Assembly: GCF_039545095.1 (NCBI RefSeq)
Contig: NZ_BAABRS010000004.1
Span: 248,001-312,000 of the forward strand
Direction of reading: 5' to 3'
Length of the DNA stretch: 64,000 bases
Source of the DNA: Fodinibius salicampi
Lineage (GTDB): Bacteria > Bacteroidota > Rhodothermia > Balneolales > Balneolaceae
The position numbers and the translations under genes are program-made. Of the stretch, positions 32,577-40,167 are shown in pieces (positions within the stretch are counted from its first letter, which is position 1; every line of letters begins with the position of its first letter). The notes beneath the pieces were generated by a model. It was given only the letters and a program-made list of their open reading frames with translations, was not told where the DNA came from and searched no databases.

Positions 32577-33872
32577 ATGAGTTACACGCCTAATTTATTA
32601 CTCAGGAATGTGAAGCCGGTCGGCGCTGATTTCGACGGCACGGAAACGGTGGATATTCGCATTGCGGATGGCCAGATTACCGAAATAGGAACCGGACTGG
32701 AAGGTAACGATCAGGAAGATGTCCACGATGCGGATGGCAATTACCTCTCCGGCGGCTGGATGGATATGCATGTGCACCTGCGCGAACCGGGCTTTGAACA
32801 TAAGGAAACGATTGAAACCGGCTGTGAAGCTGCGGCTTTCGGTGGATTTACCGAGGTAGCCTGCATGCCGAATACCAATCCTGCTATCGATACCCGCGAT
32901 GTGGTGGAATATATTAAGAAGAAGTCGGCCGAGCTGCCGGTGGAAGTGCACCCGATCGGATGCGTATCCAAGGAGCGAAAGGGAGAGTCTATTGCCGAAA
33001 TGGGCGATATGAAAGAGGGCGGTGCCGTGGCTTTTAGTGACGATGGTGATCCGGTCTATAATTCCCAGCTGATGCGGGTGGCCCTGGAGTATTCTTCCAT
33101 GCTGGAGATGCCCGTTATTAATCATGAAGAAGATCTGAAGCTTTCGCGTCCGGGACATATGCACGAGGGAAGAGTGTCGGCACGACTGGGCATTGACGGT
33201 ACGCCGGGCATCGCGGAGGAGACGATGATCGCCCGCGATATTTTGCTGGCGGAGTTTACCGGCGGACATATTCACGTGGCACACATCAGTACGGCCAAGG
33301 CCGTGGACCTGGTTCGCCGCGCCAAAGCCGAGGGCATTAACGTCACAACAGAGGTGTGTCCCCACCACTTTGACCTGACTGATGAGGAGATTGAACGCCG
33401 CGATTTTGATACCAATGTGAAGATGCACCCGCCACTGCGCACACAGGAAGATGTGGATGCCATGATCGAGGGACTGGCCGACGGCACCATTGATGCGATC
33501 TGTACCGATCACGCACCGCATGCTATTCAAGAGAAGGAAGTGGAGTTTATCTATGCACCAAATGGCATCATCGGCCTGGAAACGGCCTGGAGTGTAAGTG
33601 TGCGGCAGTTGTTGAATTCCGGCGTGCTGGAATTGAAAGAGCTGTTGGATAAGTTTGTTAAGAATCCCCGTGAAATTTTAAACCTGACAGTACCTGAGAT
33701 TAAGGAGGGAGCCACAGCAAATCTGACGCTTTTCAATATCGATGAGCAGTGGACCTTTGACGAGCAACAGGTGCGGTCAAAATCGGCGAACTCTCCTTAT
33801 CTGGACCAGCAGATGAACGGCCGGGCAGAGGCGATCTACAATAAGGGACAGTTTGTGGTTAATGAGATTTGA
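32577..33872 (+). CDS. pyrC: Dihydroorotase
   Basis: Third step of pyrimidine synthesis: reversible cyclisation of carbamoyl-aspartate to dihydroorotate. 431 aa, the long type I class. MDMHVHLREPGFEHKETIETG (about residues 62-82) carries the HxH zinc ligands. NHEEDLKLS, HVAHISTAKAV and VCPHHFDLTD supply further His ligands, and DAICTDHAPH (about 302-311) the catalytic Asp. Length and motifs fit the PyrC found outside the gamma-proteobacterial short form. It stands alone, with a wobble-containing hairpin about 30 bp after its stop. Confidence 0.93.
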   Translation: MSYTPNLLLRNVKPVGADFDGTETVDIRIADGQITEIGTGLEGNDQEDVHDADGNYLSGGWMDMHVHLREPGFEHKETIETGCEAAAFGGFTEVACMPNTNPAIDTRDVVEYIKKKSAELPVEVHPIGCVSKERKGESIAEMGDMKEGGAVAFSDDGDPVYNSQLMRVALEYSSMLEMPVINHEEDLKLSRPGHMHEGRVSARLGIDGTPGIAEETMIARDILLAEFTGGHIHVAHISTAKAVDLVRRAKAEGINVTTEVCPHHFDLTDEEIERRDFDTNVKMHPPLRTQEDVDAMIEGLADGTIDAICTDHAPHAIQEKEVEFIYAPNGIIGLETAWSVSVRQLLNSGVLELKELLDKFVKNPREILNLTVPEIKEGATANLTLFNIDEQWTFDEQQVRSKSANSPYLDQQMNGRAEAIYNKGQFVVNEI

Positions 33873-33902
33873 TATAAGGATGCTTTGCAAAACCTTCTAT
33901 TA

Positions 33903-33931
33903 TGTTATTCTGAACTAACTTCAGGATGACA
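33903..33931 (+). repeat. Short palindromic repeat after pyrC
   Basis: TGTTATTCTGAA (33903-33914) pairs with TTCAGGATGACA (33920-33931) with two G-U type pairs. This is the common TGTCATCCTGAA-type intergenic repeat of many bacteria and could slow or stop transcription after pyrC. No T-tract follows. Confidence 0.6.
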
Positions 33932-34010
33932 CCTTGAGCTTCACAAGCCTTCTAAAACTGTTACATGGTCCGAAATAAAAAACAAAACAGCTTATATATT
34001 AATTTTTGTT

Positions 34011-34703
34011 ATGACGGCTAAAACCCTGTTTAGAATCCTGCTTGTACTCGCTTTTTTAGTCCCGTCAATGGGATGGGCCCAAACCCAGGATGGGGAACTT
34101 GATCCGGAGCGCTTCCGCCAGGAGATTGAGGCCTTTGAAAACTGGGATGCTAAAAACAGTTTCCCGGATGAGGCTATTCTGTTTGTGGGAAGCTCCAGCA
34201 TCCGGTTCTGGGAAACACATAAGGCGTTCCCGGATTATCCGGTGATCAACCGTGGCTTTGGCGGCTCTATGATTTCGGATGTGCAATATTTCTATAAAGA
34301 AGTCATTGGGAAATATGCCCCCGCCCTGGTCGTTTTTTATGCCGGGGATAATGATATTGCAAACGAGAAGTCAGTAGCGGAAGTTGTAAGTGATTACAAA
34401 GCACTGACGTACCGGTTTCATAAGGATTTCCCGGATGCAAAGTTTGTATATGTGCCTATCAAGCCAAGCAGCAGCCGGTGGGACTATTGGCCTGCAATGA
34501 AAGAGGTGAACCAGCAGGTGAAGGCTTATAACGAGAAGCGGGAGTACCTGTACTATGTGGACCTGGCAACGCCGCTGCTGGGCGAAGACGGCACGCCCGA
34601 TGACTCTCTTTTTGTGGAGGATCAATTGCATCTGAATGAGGAGGGATATGCAGTTTGGAACCAAGTCATGGCGCCCGAACTTGAGGCACTTTTTACTCGG
34701 TAG
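34011..34703 (+). CDS. Secreted SGNH/GDSL hydrolase
   Basis: 230 aa, signal peptide at about residues 1-24 (LVPSMGWAQ end). The SGNH blocks are present: block I LFVGSSSIRFW (nucleophile Ser about 63), block II INRGFGGSMISD (Gly), block III VFYAGDNDIAN (Asn) and block V DQLHLNEEGY (Asp/His). Esterase or acyl-hydrolase activity in the periplasm is expected. The GSSSIRFW form matches GDSL-like lipase/acylhydrolase enzymes of Bacteroidota, some of which are polysaccharide esterases. Directly precedes a DUF3857 protein on the same strand, 92 bp apart. Confidence 0.88.
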   Translation: MTAKTLFRILLVLAFLVPSMGWAQTQDGELDPERFRQEIEAFENWDAKNSFPDEAILFVGSSSIRFWETHKAFPDYPVINRGFGGSMISDVQYFYKEVIGKYAPALVVFYAGDNDIANEKSVAEVVSDYKALTYRFHKDFPDAKFVYVPIKPSSSRWDYWPAMKEVNQQVKAYNEKREYLYYVDLATPLLGEDGTPDDSLFVEDQLHLNEEGYAVWNQVMAPELEALFTR

Positions 34704-34795
34704 AATGATAGATATATAGAAATCCTGTAACTCTTGAATATTTTTAACAGAATGAATCCCCGGGTCGAGCGTTATTTAGTTTGAAATTATAATTC

Positions 34796-36769
34796 ATGCC
34801 TGATTTCTTGTTTCGACTTTTTGCTCTTATTTGTCTTGTCCCTGTCTTAAGCTTGGGAAACGTACAGGCGCAACCCTACCAGGATGCGGAGTTTGGCGTT
34901 ATTCCCGATTCGCTTTTTGCGCTGTCAAATCCAGATGATTATCCCTATACCGTAACCAATAAAGAGATGGATATATCCTTCTGGGAATCAGATGGAGGTA
35001 TTACAGCTATTATTGCACAACATGTACGCCTGAAGGTCTTTGATGGGGATCATCCGGAAGCCTCGGTGGTGGCTGTGCCTTACTACTTTGACAATGATAT
35101 GGAACAGCTGGTGGAAATAAGCGGTACGACCTACCTGCCTTCTGGTGAACAGGTGCCCCTCCGTGAAGAAGATATACGCACCATTAATATCAACAGCCGG
35201 TATAATATCAAGGAGTTTCAGATGCCGGCGGTAGAGGATGGGGCCGTGCTGGAGTATCGCTATGTGATCCACCGCCGCTATATTGAAGAGCTCCCGGATT
35301 TTCATTTCTCGCACCGGGTGCCAACCCTGAATGCCAAGGCCACTATTACCTATCCGCGTTATCTTCGCTATGAGAGCGTCGTGGAAAACTACGACGGAGA
35401 AGTAGACCATAGCTTTTCCTATACTGATACGAGTTCGGTGCCTAAGATTTTTACGATTCCGCAGCCCGATCCGGTTGTAACGGAGCGCTGGATAGCTACG
35501 GATATTCCTGCGGTAGAGGAGGAAGCATTCACCACTTCACTGGATAACTATAGGGGCAAGATAAAGTTTCTGCTTAATGCTTTTGGTCTTCCGAGGCAGC
35601 CGCTGGATACCGGCTGGGAAGTGGTTGTGGCCCAGCTGCGCCGCAATATTAACCCGTGGTCGCAGATTGAACAGTATGATTTAGCTCGGGAAAAAGGAGA
35701 TTCTATCGCGCAGTCGATTTCTGCGAATGGTCCCGGTGTGGTGCAGGACAGTATTTATCACTATCTGAATGAACGGGTTAATTTTTCAGGAAACTATGTC
35801 CCTCACAGTACCACTCCTGATTCGGCGGTACTTGCAGGAGAGGCGGCTGATCAGGCAGCTATTAATCAGACGCTGCTGGCCATGCTGCGGGGAGCAGGCA
35901 TTGAAGCTTACCCACTGTTGACATCTACACGCTCTTCTGGAGAAATAAACCGGGAGTTTCCCTCTTTTTATCAGTTTAATGCGCTGGCTGTTTACAGTAA
36001 TATCAATGGCGAGGAATATATTATGGATGCCGGATTTCCTTACAGTCATCCCAATCTCATCCCTACGGAAATTAATAACGGGGAGGGACTATTGTTGCGT
36101 AAAAAATCCTTTGAGTGGGTGTCCATGCAGACGGATGAGAGCTTATTTGATATTGAGATTGAAATAAATGCGCAGCTGGCAGCCAATGGAACGCTCAGTG
36201 GAGAGGTGGTAAGCGGGCAGCAGGGGTATCCCGCCCGCCTGATTCGCCAGCAGAAGGCCAATGGAAACTCGGAAGCGGATATTCTGAGGCAGGTTTTATT
36301 CGATGGGTATTCCCAATTGCAGGTAACCGATGCAGCGCTTAACAATAGTGAAGTTCCTGGTGCACCTGTTGAACTGAGGGCCCGTTTTGAAATTCCCAAC
36401 TATGCAACCAGCTTTAGCAACGGACTTGAATTTCCTCCCATGGTGGTGGGCTATCGCAGGGAGAACCCTTTCGGGGATACCAACCGTACGCTTCCTGTTA
36501 CGCTTGATGCCCCGGAACGCCTGAAAGTATCCTATTCTATTGCACTGCCGCAAGGAGCAAGCATGGGGGAAGGCGTACAAAGCCGTACGCTGGAGTTCCC
36601 GGGGGCTTCTTTTGAGGAATCCTATGATATGGAAAATAATCTGCTTAATTATGATTATGCTATTAACATTAGCCGGCAGAATTTTACTGTAGACCAGTTT
36701 GACCCACTCTACCAGCTGTATAATCGCTGGGTAGAACTCAGCAACAGTCACTGGCTGATCGAACAATAA
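34796..36769 (+). CDS. DUF3857 protein with inactive transglutaminase-like core
   Basis: 657 aa, signal peptide at about 1-25 (GNVQAQ). Residues about 60-215 are DUF3857 (beta-rich, RYNIKEFQMPAVEDGAVLEYRY). Residues about 310-420 align with the transglutaminase core, but the catalytic motif GDCKDKA reads GEAADQA (Ala about 350 instead of Cys) and the FNH motif reads FNA (about residue 395). Only the Asp of MDAG remains. A C-terminal DUF2569/beta-rich region follows. Known family members without cysteine exist. The protein is probably a binding or structural periplasmic factor. It is followed 38 bp later by tsaB. Confidence 0.82.
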   Translation: MPDFLFRLFALICLVPVLSLGNVQAQPYQDAEFGVIPDSLFALSNPDDYPYTVTNKEMDISFWESDGGITAIIAQHVRLKVFDGDHPEASVVAVPYYFDNDMEQLVEISGTTYLPSGEQVPLREEDIRTININSRYNIKEFQMPAVEDGAVLEYRYVIHRRYIEELPDFHFSHRVPTLNAKATITYPRYLRYESVVENYDGEVDHSFSYTDTSSVPKIFTIPQPDPVVTERWIATDIPAVEEEAFTTSLDNYRGKIKFLLNAFGLPRQPLDTGWEVVVAQLRRNINPWSQIEQYDLAREKGDSIAQSISANGPGVVQDSIYHYLNERVNFSGNYVPHSTTPDSAVLAGEAADQAAINQTLLAMLRGAGIEAYPLLTSTRSSGEINREFPSFYQFNALAVYSNINGEEYIMDAGFPYSHPNLIPTEINNGEGLLLRKKSFEWVSMQTDESLFDIEIEINAQLAANGTLSGEVVSGQQGYPARLIRQQKANGNSEADILRQVLFDGYSQLQVTDAALNNSEVPGAPVELRARFEIPNYATSFSNGLEFPPMVVGYRRENPFGDTNRTLPVTLDAPERLKVSYSIALPQGASMGEGVQSRTLEFPGASFEESYDMENNLLNYDYAINISRQNFTVDQFDPLYQLYNRWVELSNSHWLIEQ

Positions 36770-36807
36770 AACATACAACCTCTATACTTTTAACCTTCAA
36801 CCAAATC

Positions 36808-37467
36808 ATGCTCTTGTCCATTGAAACAGCAACAAATGTATGCTCTGTTGCTTTCCGCGACCGGGAAGGAAAGCAGATTGAAAAAAGAACGAATAAGCGG
36901 GGCTCCCATTCAGAGCTGCTGTTTCTTTTTATTGAAGAGTTGATGGAGGAGCACGGTTTGAAAATACCGGAGCTGGAGGGGGTGCTGGTCAGTAAAGGAC
37001 CGGGATCTTATACCGGCTTGCGAATTAGCGCCAGCGCGGTAAAAGGGCTGCTCTTCCAGACACAAGTGCCGCTCTATGCGGTGGATACTCTGGCTTCTTA
37101 TGCCATGCAGGCCGCAACTGAAAGGGAAGTCGTTGGGACCATCCACAGCGTGATAGATGCGCGTCGGCAGCATCTGTATCATCAGAAATTTCAGTGGGAA
37201 CAGGGAGCGCTTCGCACGTACGACCAAACCGAAGTGAGACCTATAGATAATGTTGAAAAAATGATAGAAGCCGGGGATATCGTGGTGGGTACCGGCTTAA
37301 AACGGCTGGATGCTGAGGTCCGGGACAAGGCAACGCTCTTGGATAGTCACGCTATTACCGCCCGATCTCTTATAGATCTGTATGAAGCAGAGGCCGAAAA
37401 CTTTTTTAAGCAGGTCGATCCGGAATCTTTTGACCCGTCTTATTACACTTCGAGTCAGGTTCAGTAA
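36808..37467 (+). CDS. tsaB: tRNA threonylcarbamoyladenosine synthesis protein TsaB
   Basis: 219 aa ASKHA-fold pseudo-kinase (YeaZ) that scaffolds TsaD and TsaE in making t6A37 on ANN-decoding tRNAs. It opens with MLLSIETATNVCSVAF, carries SKGPGSYTGLRISASAVKGLLF (about residues 60-81), the signature, and DARRQHLYHQKFQW, and ends acid-rich. Essential in most bacteria. tsaD and tsaE are not in this window. Start ATG at 36808 gives the expected N-terminus. Confidence 0.92.
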   Translation: MLLSIETATNVCSVAFRDREGKQIEKRTNKRGSHSELLFLFIEELMEEHGLKIPELEGVLVSKGPGSYTGLRISASAVKGLLFQTQVPLYAVDTLASYAMQAATEREVVGTIHSVIDARRQHLYHQKFQWEQGALRTYDQTEVRPIDNVEKMIEAGDIVVGTGLKRLDAEVRDKATLLDSHAITARSLIDLYEAEAENFFKQVDPESFDPSYYTSSQVQ

Positions 37468-37544
37468 TTAGCAGTATGAAATATAGTTCTTCTTCCGTAT
37501 GGGAGGAGATAGACCGTAGATTCTAAACATCAAATTGATATTTG

Positions 37545-37591
37545 ATAAGCTATACAGCTTATACTTTATTGTAATAAGTTATTTGGCTTAT
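37545..37591. promoter_or_regulatory. Two tandem dyads ATAAG-N8-CTTAT before the SatD gene
   Basis: ATAAGCTATACAGCTTAT (37545-37562) and ATAAGTTATTTGGCTTAT (37574-37591) share both half-sites and vary mainly in the middle. The second ends 18 bp before the ATG at 37610. Starts are 29 bp apart, close to three helical turns. The downstream protein ends in a helix-turn-helix, so autoregulation is a natural hypothesis. Confidence 0.65.
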
Positions 37592-37609
37592 AATAAGAGC
37601 TTGTTAAAA

Positions 37610-38272
37610 ATGCCTGCAATAGCTGTATTGACAACGGATGTGGTAGATTCTACCAAATTATCGTCGGGTGATTTTGATCAGCTGATGGAGGTATTGCAGG
37701 CAGAACTGTCGGATTTGCAGGAAGAGGAGCTTGTGCGCCATTACGAACTGTATCGGGGCGACAGCGCACAGCTGGTGACCGATTATCCTGCACGTGCTCT
37801 TGAGATTGCTTTTAGACTGAAAACAGCAGTACGTCAGATTATGCCTCAAGATATGGTCTCCAGACGTGGAAAATCTACCGTTTTTGATATCAGAACGGCC
37901 ATTGGTTTAGGTAAGGTGGAATCTGTTGAGTTGAATGATATTACGAATACTCCCCCTTTTGTACGCTCGGGCAGATGCCTGGATACGATTACCGAAAAAG
38001 GACTGGGCACGGGGATATTTTCTGATCAGGAGCAGCTGAATGCAGAACTTTCTACTGAACTGTATCTGTATGAATGGATCATAGAGCAGTGGTCGCTGTC
38101 GGCGGCAAGAATTGTTTATAAGAAACTAAAGGGACTGAAAGAACGAGAGATAGCTGAGGAATTTGGCATTTCCCAATCAGCCGTCAATCAACACAGTCAG
38201 GCTACTCATTGGAAGGGTTTACGCCAAATGCTTGAACGCTATGAGAATCTAATCAAATGGTATTATGAGTAA
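37610..38272 (+). CDS. SatD-family protein with C-terminal helix-turn-helix
   Basis: 220 aa. Its start (MPAIAVLTTDVVDSTKLS) matches SatD N-termini (IAVITGDIxxS), and YRGDSAQLVTDYP matches the internal YRGDSFQ motif. The C-terminus KLKGLKEREIAEEFGISQSAVNQHSQATHW is an HTH like those in sigma-70 region 4 or LuxR. A longer frame begins at 37535, but that region carries operator-like dyads, so I chose the ATG at 37610. It overlaps the DUF3307 gene by 8 bp: the SatD-DUF3307 pair is recurrent in Bacteroidota. SatD was named for acid tolerance in Streptococcus; its mechanism is unknown. Confidence 0.8.
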   Translation: MPAIAVLTTDVVDSTKLSSGDFDQLMEVLQAELSDLQEEELVRHYELYRGDSAQLVTDYPARALEIAFRLKTAVRQIMPQDMVSRRGKSTVFDIRTAIGLGKVESVELNDITNTPPFVRSGRCLDTITEKGLGTGIFSDQEQLNAELSTELYLYEWIIEQWSLSAARIVYKKLKGLKEREIAEEFGISQSAVNQHSQATHWKGLRQMLERYENLIKWYYE

Positions 38273-38993
38273 TTTTTTGCAACTATTTTTTCAATTATTA
38301 ATGGCGCATCTACTGGCCGATTTTTTTCTTCAGAGCAAATATATGTTGCGGCAAAAGCGTCGAAAAAGGTGGAAATCTCCACAGCTTGCGCTGCACGCAC
38401 TGATTGCGGGCTTTCTGGCCTATCTATTTGCAGCACAATGGCAAAGCTGGTTGTTGGTGGGCATAGGAACGGCGTTCACTCACTGGCTGGTAGATGCCAT
38501 CAAAGTTCAGGTAGATAAACAGAAAACAACTACGGCTTTTATTGTAGATCAGCTTGCCCATATAGCGGTAATTGTTACTATTGCTATATTACTAACGGAG
38601 GTGCCCGGAGGATTAGATGAGGTGATTGACCCTGAACAATGGGGCATATGGGCGGTGTATGGAGCAGGCTTGTTACTGCTGTTTCGGCCAAGTAGTATCT
38701 TTATACAGTTTGTAAGCGGCAGGTGGGCAGAAGTTGTGGGAGACCGGGCAGATGAATTGCCCAATGCCGGGGCCTGGATTGGATATTTGGAGCGCTTGCT
38801 TATTTTTCTGTTTATACTCGTTGGAGAGTATGCCGCTATTGGTCTTCTAATTGCAGCGAAGTCTATTCTGCGATTCCGGGACGATGAGAAGCAGCGCCTG
38901 ACAACGGAATACATCCTTCTTGGAACACTTTTAAGCTTTACCATCGCTATTTTAATTGGAATGGGAGTACGCTTTTTTGCGGCTTCTGTCTAA
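38265..38993 (+). CDS. DUF3307 membrane protein
   Basis: 242 aa with about six membrane helices. The first segment, FFQLLMAHLLADFFLQSKYML (about 9-29), has the His and Asp that define DUF3307. ALHALIAGFLAYLFA, GTAFTHWLVDAIKVQVDK (His and Asp again) and IVDQLAHIAVIVTIA repeat the pattern. These in-membrane His/Asp pairs suggest a metal site or ion path. It overlaps the SatD gene by 8 bp, implying a common operon under the dyad operators at 37545. Function unknown. Confidence 0.85.
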   Translation: MSNFLQLFFQLLMAHLLADFFLQSKYMLRQKRRKRWKSPQLALHALIAGFLAYLFAAQWQSWLLVGIGTAFTHWLVDAIKVQVDKQKTTTAFIVDQLAHIAVIVTIAILLTEVPGGLDEVIDPEQWGIWAVYGAGLLLLFRPSSIFIQFVSGRWAEVVGDRADELPNAGAWIGYLERLLIFLFILVGEYAAIGLLIAAKSILRFRDDEKQRLTTEYILLGTLLSFTIAILIGMGVRFFAASV

Positions 38994-39130
38994 AAAACTA
39001 TCAGATCCTTTGAATTAGTCCCTGTCTGTAATTCATAAATCGAATTCTGAAGTAAAATAAGTTCAGCACGACATATTATAGAAGAAAAAAATCCGTTATA
39101 ACATCTACCAAAGAGTTTTTTATAGATGAT

Positions 39131-39159
39131 AATGCCCTTGAATCATTCATGGGGGCATT
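39131..39159 (+). terminator. Weak candidate terminator after DUF3307
   Basis: AATGCCC (39131-39137) can pair with GGGCATT (39153-39159) over a 15-nt loop, followed by TTATAT. Short and T-poor, so low confidence. Confidence 0.3.
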
Positions 39160-39192
39160 TATATCGAGAAATGTAGCAGACCAATAAAAAGA

Positions 39193-39223
39193 TTTTAGCT
39201 TCGGCAGAGAATCATTATTTTTG
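39193..39223 (+). promoter_or_regulatory. Possible Bacteroidota-type promoter before accD
   Basis: TATTTTTG (39216-39223) matches TAnnTTTG, with TTTT (39193) about 19 bp upstream resembling the -33 TTTG element. 28 bp separate it from the ATG at 39251. Based on consensus memory for this phylum only. Confidence 0.35.
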
Positions 39224-39250
39224 GGTTCCATTTAAACTAAAAAAGTGATC

Positions 39251-40102
39251 ATGGCCTGGTTTAAAAGAAAAGATAAAAATATCCAAACGGATGAACGTAA
39301 AGAAATGCCGGAAGGGGTCTGGATTAAAGTCCCCAAGACCGGTGAAACGGTTCACCGCCGCGAGCTGGAGGATAATCTCTGGGTAGATCCCCTTAGCGGT
39401 TATCACTTTCGTATCGGCAGTGAAGAATATTTCTCCTTTCTTTTTGATGACGGTGAGTTTGAAGAAATCGGCCAGGATATTGTACCAACTGATCCACTGG
39501 AGTTTGAAGACCGTAAGAAATACAGCGATCGATTGGAAGAGTACCAGGAAAAGACCGGACTTACTGATGCCGTACGTGTTGGCGTGGGTAAGATGAATGA
39601 CTTGGATGTTGTAATTACCTGCATGGATTTTAGTTTCATCGGTGGCAGTATGGGATCGGTTGTCGGTGAACGTATAGGCATGGCCATCGATCACGCCCGC
39701 GAACACGAAAAACCGTTGATCATCATATCACAATCTGGTGGTGCCCGAATGATGGAAAGTGTGCTGAGCCTGATGCAAATGGCCAAAACTTCGGCCAAAC
39801 TGGCACAACTCGAGGAGTCGGGCGTTCCCTATATTTCCGTAATGACGAATCCCACTACCGGTGGAGTGACTGCCAGTTTTGCGATGCTGGGCGATTTTAA
39901 TATTGCCGAACCGGAAGCTCTGATCGGTTTTGCAGGCCCCCGTGTGATACGACAGACTATCGGTCGCGATCTGCCGGAAGGATTTCAGCGATCCGAGTAT
40001 CTGTTGGAACATGGGTTTCTTGATTTTATTACCCCCCGTAATCAAATGAAGGACGAAATGACCAAGCTATTGAATATTTTACTCCACAAATTTGAAGAGT
40101 AG
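39251..40102 (+). CDS. accD: Acetyl-CoA carboxylase carboxyltransferase subunit beta, zinc-ribbon-less
   Basis: 283 aa. Transfers the carboxyl group from biotin to acetyl-CoA with AccA in the first step of fatty acid synthesis. The crotonase-type core is typical: FIGGSMGSVVGERIG, IISQSGGARMMES and VMTNPTTGGVTASFAMLGD. The N-terminal ribbon is not: at the four zinc-Cys positions of E. coli AccD (27, 30, 46, 49) this protein has Val27, Thr30, Asp46 and Ser49 (WIKVPKTG and WVDPLSGYH), although flanking residues align. I start at the ATG 39251, where MAWF aligns with MSWI, rather than the GTG at 39245. Confidence 0.93.
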   Translation: MAWFKRKDKNIQTDERKEMPEGVWIKVPKTGETVHRRELEDNLWVDPLSGYHFRIGSEEYFSFLFDDGEFEEIGQDIVPTDPLEFEDRKKYSDRLEEYQEKTGLTDAVRVGVGKMNDLDVVITCMDFSFIGGSMGSVVGERIGMAIDHAREHEKPLIIISQSGGARMMESVLSLMQMAKTSAKLAQLEESGVPYISVMTNPTTGGVTASFAMLGDFNIAEPEALIGFAGPRVIRQTIGRDLPEGFQRSEYLLEHGFLDFITPRNQMKDEMTKLLNILLHKFEE

Positions 40103-40167
40103 CTGAGGAGAGCTCTTTAGATTTGTTACTTGGCTTTGGGAAACTTGAATGCTAACATGCGCGATCT

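Noticed and set aside
32598..33530. 310-codon ORF antisense to pyrC
   Set aside because: Shadow of a highly conserved gene on the other strand; no domain recognisable. The same applies to 5886-6542 (pheA) and 41473-42099 (S9 peptidase).
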